Shown here piece by piece: positions 8,522-18,758 of a DNA stretch of 64,000 nucleotides. Every line of letters starts with the position of its first letter. Position 1 is the first letter of the stretch. The notes beneath the pieces were generated by a model. That model was given only the letters and a program-made list of their open reading frames with translations, was not told where the DNA came from and did not search any database. The position numbers were made by a program, and so were the translations under genes. Source of the DNA: CAVZXS01 sp963779325 (GTDB lineage: Bacteria > Bacteroidota > Bacteroidia > Chitinophagales > Chitinophagaceae); NCBI GenBank assembly GCA_963779325.1, contig CAVZXS010000019.1:248001-312000 (forward strand), given 5' to 3'.

Positions 8522-10960
8522 ATGCAAAAGATTTTCTCCCTGCTTCTTTTCCTTTCTTTTTTCATTGCTGCCGCTGCGCAAAACCTTCCTGCCGGTAAAC
8601 AAGGACTTCCAACTATAGAAGAAAAAACAAAAGACCTTAAAAAGCAGGAAGGCTTTCTGAATTTTTATTGGGATGAAAGTGCAGGAAAAATTTATTTAGA
8701 GATTAATAAAATTGATACTGAATTATTATACGTTACTTCCTTGCCCGCAGGTTTGGGTTCCAACGATATTGGTTTAGATCGCGGGTTATTGGGCGGCGAA
8801 AGAATAATAAAATTCTCGAAGATTGGCAGAAAGATATTGATGATTCAACCCAACTACGGTTACCGTGCCCTGACAAATGATGCTGCTGAGAAAAGAGCCG
8901 TAGAGCAATCTTTTGCGCAATCTGCCATCTGGGGTTTTACCGCAGAAGCTGAAACAGGCAATCGTTACCTGGTCGATGCAACAGATTTTTTATTAAGAGA
9001 TGCCATGCAGGTAACCAATCGGTTAAGGACAACTCAGCAAGGAAATTATTCATTGGATAAAAATCGCTCCGCTATTTATTTACCCCGTACAAAAAACTTT
9101 CCGCTTAATACGGAGTTTGAAACAACCGTAACATTTATAAACAGCGATGGCACTACAGGTAATTATGTAAATACTGTTACACCTTCGCCGGAAGCAATTA
9201 CACTGCGAATGCACCATTCATTTGTACAATTGCCCGATAGCGATTATCAATCGAGAGTATTTGATCCGCGCAGCAGTTTTATTCCCGTTTCTTTTTTTGA
9301 TTACAGTACGCCGGTATCGGAGCCGATAGAAAAATTTTATATTATGCGTCATCGGTTGAAAAAGAAAGACCCGACTGCCGTAATGAGCGAACCGGTAAAA
9401 CCGATTGTTTATTATTTAGATAACGGAACACCCGAACCCATACGCAGTGCATTACTGGAAGGCGCCGGTTGGTGGAATCAAGCCTTTGAAGCCGCCGGGT
9501 ATAAAAACGCCTTTAGTGTAAAAATTTTACCCGAAGATGCTGACCCGATGGATATACGATACAATATGATAAACTGGGTACATCGTTCTACAAGGGGATG
9601 GAGCTACGGCGCATCGGTAACAGACCCCAGAACCGGCGAAATTATTAAAGGCCAGGTTTCATTGGGTTCGTTAAGAGTACGACAGGATTACTTAATAGCA
9701 ACAGGTTTATTGGCTCCTTATGAAAATGGAACGCCTGTGGACGATAAGATGCTAAAAATGGCGTTGGCAAGATTAAAACAATTATCTGCTCATGAAGTGG
9801 GGCATACAATTGGACTGATGCATAATTATGCGGCCAGTGTAAGCAATCGTGCAAGTGTAATGGACTACCCGCATCCGCAGGCCAAACTAAATGCGGCGGG
9901 AGAAATTGATTTGAGCGATGCCTACGATGATAAAATTGGCGAGTGGGATAAAGTGGCCGTTAACTGGGGTTATAGAGATTTTGCAAAAGATACCGATGAA
10001 AAAAAAGAACTGAACACCATCTTAAATAATGCGATAAAAAACGGGCTGCAGTTTATTTCCGATCAGGATGCCCGTGCGGCCGGCGGCTTGCATCCGCAGG
10101 CGCATTTGTGGGATAACGGTAATGATGCGGTGACTGAATTAAAACAAGTAATGCAGGTAAGAGCAAAAGCATTATCGCAGTTTGGCGAAAAAAATATTCG
10201 TACTGGTACACCCATGGCCATGCTGGAAGATGTGCTGGTGCCGGTATATTTTTATCATCGGTACCAAATAGAAGCTGTTACTAAATTAGTAGGCGGTATG
10301 AATTATACTTATGCTCTCAAAGGCGACGGTCAACTCATTACAAAATCACTTACAAAAAAACAACAGACCGATGCGTTGGATGCAATCATCAATTGTATTG
10401 AAATAAAAAATTTATTAGTGCCCTATGAAATAACCAAACTGATACCGCCCCGCCCCGCAGGTTACGATTTTACAAGAGAACTATTTAAGAAAAGAACGGG
10501 TCTTGCATTTGATGCATTATCGCCTGCTGAAACCGTAGCGGATTATTGTTTTTCTTTTTTATTTAATACAGAAAGGGTAAACAGGATGGTGCAATACCAA
10601 AAACAAAATGGCGGCCTGGGGTTGGATGAAATGATTACTGTATTATTATCTGCTACTTGGAAAGCAAAAACGGAAACAGGCTTTGCTAAATTGATTCAGT
10701 TTCAAACGAATCATGTGTTGCTTACTTATTTGCTTGCATTAATGGTAAACGATAATGCATCGTATGAAGTAAGAGCCACAGCTATACAGGCGGTAAATGA
10801 GTTGAAAAAATATATACAGGCGCAGCAAAAAATAAATAAAGACACTGAACAGCAGTCGCATTTTGCATTGGCTTTAAAAAGAATGGAAGCGCCGGAAAAA
10901 GCTAAACCAACGATGCATGCAGCCATTCCACCGGGCGCACCGATAGGATGTGATTGGTAG
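8522..10960 (+). CDS. Zinc-dependent metalloprotease, metzincin-like
   Basis: 812 residues starting with a signal peptide (residues 1-19, ending AAAAQN). The zinc site is HEVGHTIGLMH (residues 424-434), which fits HExxHxxGxxH of metzincins. The large N- and C-terminal regions around it resemble the DUF5117/DUF5118/DUF4953 architecture of Bacteroidota exported proteases. It is expected to act in the periplasm or outside the cell; substrate unknown. Residues about 22-30 (NLPAGKQGL) look like a translated copy of the short palindromic cctgccggcaggcagg repeat (8588-8604), placed between the signal peptide and mature region where an insertion is tolerated. The stop codon abuts another palindromic repeat at 10961. 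Confidence 0.9.
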   Translation: MQKIFSLLLFLSFFIAAAAQNLPAGKQGLPTIEEKTKDLKKQEGFLNFYWDESAGKIYLEINKIDTELLYVTSLPAGLGSNDIGLDRGLLGGERIIKFSKIGRKILMIQPNYGYRALTNDAAEKRAVEQSFAQSAIWGFTAEAETGNRYLVDATDFLLRDAMQVTNRLRTTQQGNYSLDKNRSAIYLPRTKNFPLNTEFETTVTFINSDGTTGNYVNTVTPSPEAITLRMHHSFVQLPDSDYQSRVFDPRSSFIPVSFFDYSTPVSEPIEKFYIMRHRLKKKDPTAVMSEPVKPIVYYLDNGTPEPIRSALLEGAGWWNQAFEAAGYKNAFSVKILPEDADPMDIRYNMINWVHRSTRGWSYGASVTDPRTGEIIKGQVSLGSLRVRQDYLIATGLLAPYENGTPVDDKMLKMALARLKQLSAHEVGHTIGLMHNYAASVSNRASVMDYPHPQAKLNAAGEIDLSDAYDDKIGEWDKVAVNWGYRDFAKDTDEKKELNTILNNAIKNGLQFISDQDARAAGGLHPQAHLWDNGNDAVTELKQVMQVRAKALSQFGEKNIRTGTPMAMLEDVLVPVYFYHRYQIEAVTKLVGGMNYTYALKGDGQLITKSLTKKQQTDALDAIINCIEIKNLLVPYEITKLIPPRPAGYDFTRELFKKRTGLAFDALSPAETVADYCFSFLFNTERVNRMVQYQKQNGGLGLDEMITVLLSATWKAKTETGFAKLIQFQTNHVLLTYLLALMVNDNASYEVRATAIQAVNELKKYIQAQQKINKDTEQQSHFALALKRMEAPEKAKPTMHAAIPPGAPIGCDW

Positions 10961-10989
10961 GCCCCTATCCCCTAAAGGGGGATTGGGAC
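10961..10989. repeat. cccct...agggg palindromic repeat
   Basis: A GCCCCTATCCCCTAAAGGGGG block immediately after the metalloprotease stop. It is nearly the same as one arm of the element at 62033-62098 and belongs to a family seen at 24.6, 37.8, 43.8, 46.0, 58.8 and 62.0 kb. It may double as a bidirectional transcription stop between convergent genes. Confidence 0.7.
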
Positions 10990-11000
10990 ATGGCTGATTA

Positions 11001-11267
11001 CTAAAGAGTTTTATGCGTCCCGTCGCAGAAAGGAGGATTCTTTGTATGCTTGCATTGGCAAAACCAAACTTCTTTCTCTTCCTCAAATTCAACCTTTAAA
11101 CTTTTGTAGGGCATGCCTTCAATGGTTTTATGTGTGCCATCGCAAAAGGGTTGCTTTGCACTGAGGCCGCAGGTACACCATGCATAAATTTTACCGGGTT
11201 CTACTTTTACCATTTGCGGTTCTTTTTTGGCAACCCGCGGAAAGTTTTCGTTTGGTATTTGTTCCAT
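11001..11267 (-). CDS. Tandem CDGSH iron-sulfur domain protein
   Basis: 88 residues from the ATG at 11267 (a TTG at 11273 would overlap the upstream stop). It carries two CDGSH-type motifs: CTCGLSAKQPFCDGTH and CQCKHTKNPPFCDGTH. Each C-x-C-...-C-...-H set is the ligand pattern for a [2Fe-2S] cluster with three Cys and one His. The start lies two bases after the stop of the MeaB-like gene, so the pair is almost certainly co-transcribed and probably coupled. Bacterial two-CDGSH proteins are implicated in iron, redox or cluster handling, but no specific role follows from the sequence. Confidence 0.9.
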   Translation of the reverse strand: MEQIPNENFPRVAKKEPQMVKVEPGKIYAWCTCGLSAKQPFCDGTHKTIEGMPYKSLKVEFEEEKEVWFCQCKHTKNPPFCDGTHKTL

Positions 11268-11269
11268 AC

Positions 11270-12172
11270 TCAATAATATTTTTTTATAAAAGAATACAAA
11301 TTAAAGGTTTCTTTCCCGAACTCCGCCTCAATATCTTTTTTCAGCAGTTGTTTGTCCAGGTTACCCATACGGTGATTTTGGATTAATCGCAAGGCTTTCT
11401 CTGTTAACAAATAAAACCTTCTGTCGGTTTGCTTTACCAATTGCTGGTGTGCTGTTATTTTTTCCAGCAATTCATGTATTCCTTTTTTTTGCGAAGCGAT
11501 GGTTTTTATTATCGCTACCTCTTCTTTATGATTGGTAAATGCGGGTGCTAACATTTGCCGCAGATTGTTTACAAACTTATCTGCATCGGGCCTGTCAGCT
11601 TTGTTTACTACAAAAATATCAGCTATCTCCATCAGGCCCGCTTTCATGGTTTGCACTTCATCACCGGCTTCGGGTACCACTACCACTACGGTAGTATCCG
11701 CCAGTCCTGCAATTTCAATTTCACTTTGACCTACACCCACTGTTTCTATAATTATAAAATCAAAAGCTGCGGCATTTAATAAATCCGTTATCTCTATTAT
11801 TTTAGGATGCAGCCCGCCCATTGATCCCCGCGTAGCTAATGAACGGATGAATACATTGGGATTGGTGTACCATTCGCTCATCCTGATTCTGTCGCCCAAT
11901 ACAGCACCTAAGTTAAACGGCGACGAAGGATCGACACATAAGACAGCTACTTTTTTTCCTGTATTTACCAATTCGCCAATCAATGCATCGGCCAATGTGC
12001 TTTTGCCTGCTCCCGGCGGTCCGGTAATACCAATTATTTTTGTGGCGGATATTTTGGGTAATGATTGGAGCAACTCTTCGTAGCCGGCCACTTCATTCTC
12101 TATTAATGAAATAGCTCTTGCCAGCGCTTTTATATCGCCCTGTTGTATTTGTTGTAATAATTGCTGCCACAT
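11270..12172 (-). CDS. meaB: MeaB/ArgK-type GTPase chaperone of methylmalonyl-CoA mutase
   Basis: 300 residues from the ATG at 12172; a TTG three codons upstream is less likely. P-loop GPPGAGKST (residues 51-59), then DPSSPFNLGAVLGDRIRMSEW, FIIIETVGVGQSE, DTTVVVVVPEAGDEVQTMKAG and the G4 motif NKADRPD, all typical of MeaB. The family loads and protects adenosylcobalamin-dependent methylmalonyl-CoA mutase. No mutase genes are in this window, so the partner must be elsewhere. The 3' end is followed after two bases by the CDGSH gene. Confidence 0.95.
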   Translation of the reverse strand: MWQQLLQQIQQGDIKALARAISLIENEVAGYEELLQSLPKISATKIIGITGPPGAGKSTLADALIGELVNTGKKVAVLCVDPSSPFNLGAVLGDRIRMSEWYTNPNVFIRSLATRGSMGGLHPKIIEITDLLNAAAFDFIIIETVGVGQSEIEIAGLADTTVVVVVPEAGDEVQTMKAGLMEIADIFVVNKADRPDADKFVNNLRQMLAPAFTNHKEEVAIIKTIASQKKGIHELLEKITAHQQLVKQTDRRFYLLTEKALRLIQNHRMGNLDKQLLKKDIEAEFGKETFNLYSFIKKYY

Positions 12173-12208
12173 AATAAACAAGACTAATACCGAATCGCCT
12201 GTGATCCC

Positions 12209-12289
12209 GTATGTACGGGATGATATTCTTTCCGGCTCTCGGTATTATACCAATTCTTTTAGATTGAATAATAAATCAATTTAGTATAA
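12209..12289 (+). repeat. ccggctcccggtat upstream repeat, copy before the O-antigen-ligase-like gene
   Basis: About 80 bases: a GTATGTACGGGATGAT block, a CCGGCTCTCGGTATTATAC block and a closing AATAAATCAATTTAGTATAA. It is closely similar to 46132-46212. The palindrome ATCCCGTATGTACGGGAT spans its start, and TTATACCAATT with AATTTAGTATAA forms an imperfect inverted pair at its end. It lies 60 bases before an ATG in the same orientation. Upstream, 12187-12199 (aataccgaatcgc) is also shared with 45969-45981. Confidence 0.8.
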
Positions 12290-12350
12290 AATCAAATTTC
12301 AATTGGCAAAATACCAAAACAAATTGCCATATTGCATCAGTTTCAAAAAT

Positions 12351-13598
12351 ATGCTGAAATTATTTTATAACAGGTATTCGTACGCTATCGCATTGTTTTG
12401 CATTGGCGCTATGTTTACCGGCCTGCTCATTTCCCGTGCAGTACTTTCCATGGCATTAATTTTATTTGTTTTGAACGGAGCATTGGCAGGCAAAGAAAAA
12501 ATAAAAACTATTTTCAACGACCGTTTATATATTTCAATGCTCTTACTTTTCATAGTACCGCTTGTTACCGGCTTATGGAGCAGTGATATGAAAAGCTGGT
12601 GGCAAGCTACCGAAGTAAAACTTCCGTTGGTATTGTTGCCCCTTGGCTTTGCGGCTTTACCCGCTATTAAAAAAGAGCATTACGACCGGTTGAGCCGGTT
12701 GTTTATTTTATTATTGCTGTCAGGAACCTTTTGGAGTACGGCACAGTATATTTCAAACAGCGATACGATTGCTGAGTCATACTTGAGGGCAAAAGTTATT
12801 CCCACGCCGTTCGACAGAAATCATATTTACTTCAGTTTTACGTTGGCGGTTGCCGTATTGGTTTTGTATAAATTGTTTTCTCAAACGACGGACAGTAAAT
12901 GGAAAACTATTTATACCGTTACTTTTATTTGGTTTGTAATTTACCTGCACATACTGGCGGCTAAAACGGGATTGCTGTTTTTATATCTTACATTAGTCGT
13001 ACTTATTATAAAAGCTATTTTACAAAATATTATAAATAAAAAAAGTGGCAATAAGATTACGGCACTTATAGTTTTAGTTTTATTAATTGCCGCGCCGATT
13101 GCAGCATATAAACTTTCACCTACTTTTAAAAACCGGATTGATTATATCCGGTACGATTATTCTTACTACTCGCAAGGTAAGTATATAGAAGGACTCAGCG
13201 ACGGCAACCGTGTGTTGTCAGTAAAAGCGGGGCTGTCAGTTTTTTCAAGCAATATTTTTACCGGTGTGGGCTTTGGCGATGTAAAACAAAAAACCAATGA
13301 GTGGTATGATGCGCATCATCCGCAAATGAAAGAATATGAACGTATGCTGCCCAGCAGCGAGTGGCTGTTGTACGCATGCGCCGGCGGCATATTGGCTGCC
13401 ATTGTATTTATTGCCGCCTTACTACTTTTATTTTTTTACAAATCCATGATTCGAGATATCAGTTGGTGGATTTTTATCACCATTTGTTCTCTCTTTTTTT
13501 TATACGAAGTATCTTTAGAAGGTCAGTTTGGCGTATTTGTATTTGTTTTCTTTCTTTGGTGGTGGAGGCAAAGCCTGTTTATCACGCAAAGAAATTAA
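12351..13598 (+). CDS. O-antigen ligase / Wzy-like polysaccharide membrane protein
   Basis: 415 residues from the ATG at 12351; a TTG at 12303 would add 16 residues and is less likely. There are about ten hydrophobic helices, with a large exported loop around residues 280-350 (QGKYIEGLSDGNRVLSVKAG, then VGFGDVKQKTNEWYDAHHP and H-P-Q-M-K-E), as in the Wzy/WaaL superfamily where the loop carries ligation residues. Expected role: polymerising or ligating a lipid-linked glycan at the inner membrane. The glycosyltransferase gene that follows after 12 bases supports surface-glycan synthesis. Exact activity cannot be told from sequence, as these families are poorly conserved. Confidence 0.75.
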   Translation: MLKLFYNRYSYAIALFCIGAMFTGLLISRAVLSMALILFVLNGALAGKEKIKTIFNDRLYISMLLLFIVPLVTGLWSSDMKSWWQATEVKLPLVLLPLGFAALPAIKKEHYDRLSRLFILLLLSGTFWSTAQYISNSDTIAESYLRAKVIPTPFDRNHIYFSFTLAVAVLVLYKLFSQTTDSKWKTIYTVTFIWFVIYLHILAAKTGLLFLYLTLVVLIIKAILQNIINKKSGNKITALIVLVLLIAAPIAAYKLSPTFKNRIDYIRYDYSYYSQGKYIEGLSDGNRVLSVKAGLSVFSSNIFTGVGFGDVKQKTNEWYDAHHPQMKEYERMLPSSEWLLYACAGGILAAIVFIAALLLLFFYKSMIRDISWWIFITICSLFFLYEVSLEGQFGVFVFVFFLWWWRQSLFITQRN

Positions 13599-13610
13599 TC
13601 CATAAATTTA

Positions 13611-14372
13611 ATGAGTCCCGTTTCGGTAGTAATTATTTGTAAAAATGAAGTGAACGCTATTGGTAATACCATTAAAAGTGTATTATCGGTGAGTGATGAT
13701 ATTGTATGCGCTGATAACGGCAGCTCCGACGGCACGCAAAAAGTAATTATTGAGTCGGGCGGGCGGCTTATAGAAATACCCTGGGAAGGTTATGGTAAAA
13801 CAAAAAGCAAGGGCGTGGCTATGGCAAAGCATGATTGGATATTAACCATTGACGCCGATGAACCCATCGATACCGAATTGCAACAGTCAATTTTACAAAA
13901 TGATTTCAGCAACCCGATGGTGGTTTATCAATTATATTTCAAAACTTTTTTGGGCGATAAACAAATACGCTTCGGCGAATGGGGCCGCGATTCAAAACAT
14001 ACCCGCCTTTTTAACAGAACAAAAGTACAATGGGACGAAAGCCCGGTGCATGAAAATCTTTTATTTCCGCCCGGCGTAATAATAAAAAAATTAAAAGGTC
14101 ATGTACTGCACCGTACGGTAAATAATGAAGAAGAGTATATGTTGAAAACAAAACGCTACGCCATGCTGAACGCGGAAAAATATTACCGACAGGGAAAAAA
14201 AGCCAATTGGATTAATCTTTATATATCTCCGGGTTTTTCTTTTATACTGAATTATATTTTACGCCTTGGTTTTTTAGACGGCCGCTACGGTTTTGTTTGT
14301 GCAAAAATGACTGCGTATTATACTTATTTAAAATATAAAGGATTGAAAGATTTGACCGGGGAAAGAGTATAA
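13611..14372 (+). CDS. Family 2 glycosyltransferase, WaaE/KdtX-like
   Basis: 253 residues. The GT-A fold is visible: SVVIICKNEVNAIGNTIKSV (N-terminal nucleotide-binding strand), DDIVCADNGSSDGTQ, and the DxD-like metal site TIDADEPID. The segments FGEWGRDSKHTRLFNR and VHENLLFPPG match the LPS core glucosyltransferase WaaE/KdtX group. Hydrophobic residues near 205-225 suggest membrane association. It sits 12 bases after the O-antigen-ligase-like gene, so both probably act in one surface-polysaccharide or LPS core step. Donor and acceptor sugars are not predictable here. Confidence 0.88.
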   Translation: MSPVSVVIICKNEVNAIGNTIKSVLSVSDDIVCADNGSSDGTQKVIIESGGRLIEIPWEGYGKTKSKGVAMAKHDWILTIDADEPIDTELQQSILQNDFSNPMVVYQLYFKTFLGDKQIRFGEWGRDSKHTRLFNRTKVQWDESPVHENLLFPPGVIIKKLKGHVLHRTVNNEEEYMLKTKRYAMLNAEKYYRQGKKANWINLYISPGFSFILNYILRLGFLDGRYGFVCAKMTAYYTYLKYKGLKDLTGERV

Positions 14373-14380
14373 ATATGCCA

Positions 14381-14410
14381 TTGAACTAAATTTGCTACCT
14401 TTTACCTTTG
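14381..14410 (+). promoter_or_regulatory. Bacteroidota promoter for the LON-domain gene
   Basis: TTG (14381-14383), a 19-base spacer and TACCTTTG (14403-14410) match the TTG/TAnnTTTG promoter. The ATG follows only four bases later (14415), implying a leaderless or nearly leaderless mRNA. Confidence 0.6.
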
Positions 14411-14414
14411 TACT

Positions 14415-15050
14415 ATGACCAATTTTATTCCCATATTTCCTTTGGGTATTGTAGTATACCCCGGCGAAAACCTGAACCTGCACATTTTTGAACCGCGGTA
14501 CAAGCAATTGATAAATGAAAGTGCGGCTACACAAAAACCATTTGGCATTCCTACGGTCATTGATAATAAAATGCAGGAATACGGATCAATGGTGACGGTA
14601 GAGGAAATTACCAAACTGTATGACAACGGCGAGATGGATATAAAAACAAAAGGCGAAAAAGTGTTCCGGTTGCTGGAGATAATAAAAGAAGTACCTGATA
14701 AATTATACAGCGGCGCTATTGTAAATTATCCCGAAAATTTTACGATGGGTATTGCGGGGGTAATGCCCAAAATGATGAAGACCATACGGCAACTGCACAA
14801 ACTGCTGAAAGTAAAAAAAGATTTTAAAAAGACGGATGATGAATTAATTTGTTACGAAGTAGCGCACCATATCGGCTTTTCGTTGGAAGAAGAATATGAA
14901 TTGCTTTGCCTGATGGACGAACGCCAACGGCAGGAATATATAAAAAGACATTTGGCCAAAGTAATACCGATGCTGGGCGAAATGGAACACCTGAAAGAAA
15001 AAATAAAACTAAACGGACATTTTAAAAATTTGCACGGGTTTGATTTGTGA
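14415..15050 (+). CDS. LON substrate-binding-domain protein
   Basis: 211 residues consisting of a LON N-terminal (substrate-binding) domain without the AAA+ and protease parts of Lon: IPIFPLGIVVYPGENLNLHIFEPRYKQL at the start is diagnostic, with MVTVEEITKLYDNGEMDI in the middle and a helical C-terminal half (DERQRQEYIKRHLAKVIPML). Stand-alone LON-domain proteins are common in bacteria; their role is uncertain, possibly protein recognition. A promoter sits directly upstream, and the next gene is convergent, so it is monocistronic. Confidence 0.9.
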   Translation: MTNFIPIFPLGIVVYPGENLNLHIFEPRYKQLINESAATQKPFGIPTVIDNKMQEYGSMVTVEEITKLYDNGEMDIKTKGEKVFRLLEIIKEVPDKLYSGAIVNYPENFTMGIAGVMPKMMKTIRQLHKLLKVKKDFKKTDDELICYEVAHHIGFSLEEEYELLCLMDERQRQEYIKRHLAKVIPMLGEMEHLKEKIKLNGHFKNLHGFDL

Positions 15051-15094
15051 GTATGATAAATTAATTAGTTGAAATATTAACCGCTAATCATTTT

Positions 15095-15469
15095 TTAAAA
15101 AAGCATTGTCTGAACAGTCGAAACAGTTGCTTTGTTTTCTTGTTGAAAGGAATAGTAATCAGTCAACCATTTATCTGGATTTGTTACATCTTTAAATTCA
15201 TACCAGGCTCGAAAGTTCTGACTATTGTAGTCTGGATGAACAATGTTGTTAGTAGCAACATTTTCTGTCAGGTAATGTAAAAAAGATTCAGGTGCATCTG
15301 TCTTTAAAGTAAACCCCATTTCTAACTCGAGTTTTTGATAACCGCTATTTTCAAATTCACCAGCATTTGTGAGTTTTTTCAACATCCTCTCAACATTAAC
15401 TCCGTTAGCCCCTTTAAATAAGAGATAATGTTTAGGATGTTCTTTGCTTTTATAAAAAACAATTTCCAT
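15095..15469 (-). CDS. Hypothetical protein coupled to the type ISP-like gene
   Basis: 124 residues from the ATG at 15469, two bases after the stop codon of the methyltransferase-restriction gene, so translation is probably coupled. I do not recognise the family. It is soluble, mixed alpha/beta, acidic-to-neutral, with no cysteine cluster or catalytic motif; it starts MEIVFYKSKEHPKHYLLFKG and contains WYEFKDVTNPDKWLTDYY. Its position as the last gene of a restriction-modification unit suggests an accessory, regulatory or specificity role, but it could equally be an unrelated passenger. Confidence 0.65.
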   Translation of the reverse strand: MEIVFYKSKEHPKHYLLFKGANGVNVERMLKKLTNAGEFENSGYQKLELEMGFTLKTDAPESFLHYLTENVATNNIVHPDYNSQNFRAWYEFKDVTNPDKWLTDYYSFQQENKATVSTVQTMLF

Positions 15470-15471
15470 AG

Positions 15472-18400
15472 TTATATCCAATTTTTTGTAAGCGTATCAA
15501 TTTTTATCATTTGGTCAATTGTAAAAGCTAAAGCTTTAATAGTTGATGTTATAATCTCAACTTCATCAATAGTTAATACTCTGCCCTTTCTTTCTTTAAG
15601 ATATTTGTCAAGAACTTGGTAGCCGCCAATGTGAAAGTTCCAAATCGTTAACGGAACATCAGTAAAGTATTGGGTTTTGTTGATGTATAGTTTGCCAATC
15701 TTTTTATCGGTAACATGGGTTAGTTTTTCGACAGTGTTTGTTCCCTTGCCTATGAAGTCACCATAAGAATAATCGGCTTCTTCTTCCATTAGATGAACCT
15801 GAATAAGTTCATTGCCTAATTCCGCTAATACCTTGAAAAGTTTCTTGTCTTTTGGAAAAGGGATTCGAGCAAATTCAATTTTTAAAAACTCGATATACTT
15901 CTTGCGGTAAGATGGACTGTGAAGTATTGCATATATATATCCAAAAATTTCTTCCGCTGTTATTCCTTTGCTATATAATTGTTCAATGTACTTTCTAAAA
16001 TCAGCCGTTAAATTCTCTTCCTTAATGACTGATCCAGAAGTATTGTCTACTGAAGAATTTATATAAATATATAGTGGAAAAAGCTGATTTTGTTCTTTGG
16101 TGGCAGTGGAAATGGCACACATTTCAGGAATTAAATCAGTGCAAAATACATGTTTAAACTCATTCTTTGAAAGTTGTCTGGGAACAAGTAGTCCAATATT
16201 TTTTAATAGCATATTGCTATTGACTTTCATTTGGGGTCGACTATGAAATCCGGAGTTGTTGCCTGTAAAATATGTTATTCGCTTATCGAATGGTCGGTAA
16301 AGTATTTTGCGATAATACTTAGAATTACTCTTTGTTTTTATAACATCATTTTTTGCTTTAAGCACAGTCCAATTGCTTGTGTCCTGTTCTATTTTTAATT
16401 CGTCCTTTATTTTTTCAACTGGTTTATCTGCAAATAACTTTAATGTTTTTTCTAAACTTTTCACATCGTCATGAATTGCCACAGCATCTTTGCCGGTCAT
16501 TAACGGGAGACTGAATACTTTAAATATTTCAGTAACAGAGAAAAAATTATAATACTCATTACTATGCTTTTCATCACGGGGAATTAAAAAATAGTTGGGG
16601 GTTGCCGGGTTTAATTCTTGCCATTTAATAGAAGCAATTGTTTCATTTAAACTACGTTGATACTTTTCCTTTCTGCTGCCCCAAAAATCAGCATAAAAAA
16701 CTTTTTTGGGAAGCCCTTTCTTCTTAATAAAAAAAGAAATTGAAACTCCTTGTTCAATATCAAATACATTTTCATCTTTAGCAAAACCATCAGGCAAATT
16801 TTCTTCTTTTTTTGCACTGCCATGCAAATTTATAACGTGCAATTGGTCAAAAGAATTCAAAAGGCTTTGACGCATTCCAGGCATGGTAATATTACTCAAA
16901 AAAGAGTGATTGGTAATTACTGCAACTATGCCTTCATCAACTTTATCCATTTTGTCCTGAGCAAACCGAATGAACTTTATATAATCATCTCTATACCAAT
17001 TTTGCTTTTCTTTCGAACGATTGCCATCAATGAATTTATATGAATCCACAAGATTTACAATCCAGTCTCCATTGTTTTTTGATTTCTTACTATATGGCGG
17101 ATTACCTGTGATTACCAATATTGGCTTATCCTTTATCTCTTGAGCTTGTTTACTTTCTTCTGTTAATGCAGGAAGTAAAGGAATTTTAATTTGGCTTGGG
17201 AGGGGTTCAAGTGTATTCGATAAAAATATCTGTAACCTTTCTTTATCTTTTAACTGATAACCATTGTCTTTTAAAAATTGAGAGAGTTTTAAATGGGCAA
17301 TCGTGTAAGGGGCAATCAGATATTCAAACCCAAATAAATTTTTTAGTACATGTTCTTTTATTATCAGGTCTTTCTTACCAGAATCTCTTGGCAGCTTGTC
17401 AAATATTTGTTGTAATGTTTCTAACAAGAATGTGCCAGTACCAGTAGCAAAATCAAGTACTGTTACTTTATTACGGTCTGCTAACCCTTCTTTTATTTTG
17501 AAAGTTTTAACCAGTATGTCGTCAATAGCCCGAACAATAAAATTTACATCAGGAGGTGGAGTGTAGTAAACACCTTTTGCTTTTCTTAATTTCTTGTCAT
17601 AATCTCCTAAAAAATCTTCGTAAAAGTAAACGTAAGGGTCTTTGATTATAATGTTGTCTGCATCTTTACGCTTCTTTGTAAAAGATAATGAATCCTGAAT
17701 AGCCCTTAAATCAAGGTTATTCATAATTGTCAGCACTTCTTCAACAATCCATCTCGTTTCCCGATATTCTTCGTTATCCAGTTCATCTAAAAAGTTTACG
17801 AGTTCCCTAATTAATTCAAATGAAGCCGGTATGTATTTTTTTGCATTGTAAAGAGTTACTGCATGAACATCAGCATTTAATTTAGCTAAGAATAATCCAT
17901 AGACAAGATTTTGAGCAAAGGCATCTGAAAATTCATCAACGGTTAATTCATGAAAGACAAAGGTTTTGAATGTTTCATAAAGTTGATATAGCCGACCTTC
18001 TGTGTGTTCAACCTCTTGTCTTTTCAATTCATCCAATAAAAAATCTTTTAACAACTTAGCTCTTACAGCCAAAGCTTCTGCTAATTTTTTTGCATCACCA
18101 ATTTCCTTTGGAGCTTGCGATAAAAAAGATTTAATCAGCTTTTCAACAGCATCAACCTTTGATTTGTCAAGTTTTGCCCTTTTATTTTCAATATCAGTAA
18201 GGAAACAAAGAGTTTCTCTTTGTTGTATTTTTCCTTCCTTCATCCAAATCCAATCAATATAGTTTGTCAGGAGAATATTGTCAGAAAGTGATTGTATTTC
18301 TTTATTTGGTCACTCTTAATTGTTTTGTCGAGGGTTTCTTCAATTTTCTTATTTTCAACATATCCGATTATGCTTTCAGTATGTGTTATCTTAAAGTCAG

Positions 18401-18505
18401 GGGATCCGAATTTGCCTTCCCTTTTAGGTTCATGAAGTATTTTGACCTTTGCATCTGCAAACGATTCCATTAATTCTTTTAAGGCAGAGCGATGGAATGC
18501 TCAGT
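15472..18505 (-). pseudogene. Type ISP-like restriction enzyme/DNA methyltransferase, broken near the N-terminus
   Basis: The main frame (18243-15472, 923 codons) has the N6-adenine methyltransferase motifs FATGTGTFLLETL (motif I, SAM binding) and NPPYSKKS (motif IV, catalytic), then a long target-recognition region and the closing WNFHIGGYQVLDKYLKERKG of type ISP/Eco57I-like enzymes. The N-terminal nuclease-like part lies in another frame (18470-18267): HEPKREGKFGSPDFKI and IGYVENKKIEETLD resemble the PD-(D/E)xK segment. The two pieces join across about 18290 if one base is restored. A further frame change near 18496 is needed to reach TEHS at 18505, and no good start codon lies beyond. So at least two lesions hit the nuclease end while the methyltransferase part is open. 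Usual length in the family is about 1000 residues. Confidence 0.75.
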
Positions 18506-18758
18506 GATTTAGTCAATTTTGTATGACTGTAAAAACTTAAATATTTCTGAAATCGGTCATTAAATTTATTTATTTTCAATGTGGCAAAGTAAACAAAAAA
18601 AACCTTACTTATGATAAATCTGAATGAATTAATATTCCATGAAAACTATGTCGGCATTTATCTACTAAGGTGAATATAAAAGTTATCCTGACCCATTTGT
18701 GTCTTTTAAATTTGATGCATAATTTAATTGCGAGCCTTTGATAAAGTTAAACCAGACG
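18506..18758. other. Intergenic region, nothing recognised
   Basis: AT-rich, with no ORF of note. The missing start of the broken restriction gene would have been expected here. Confidence 0.5.
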
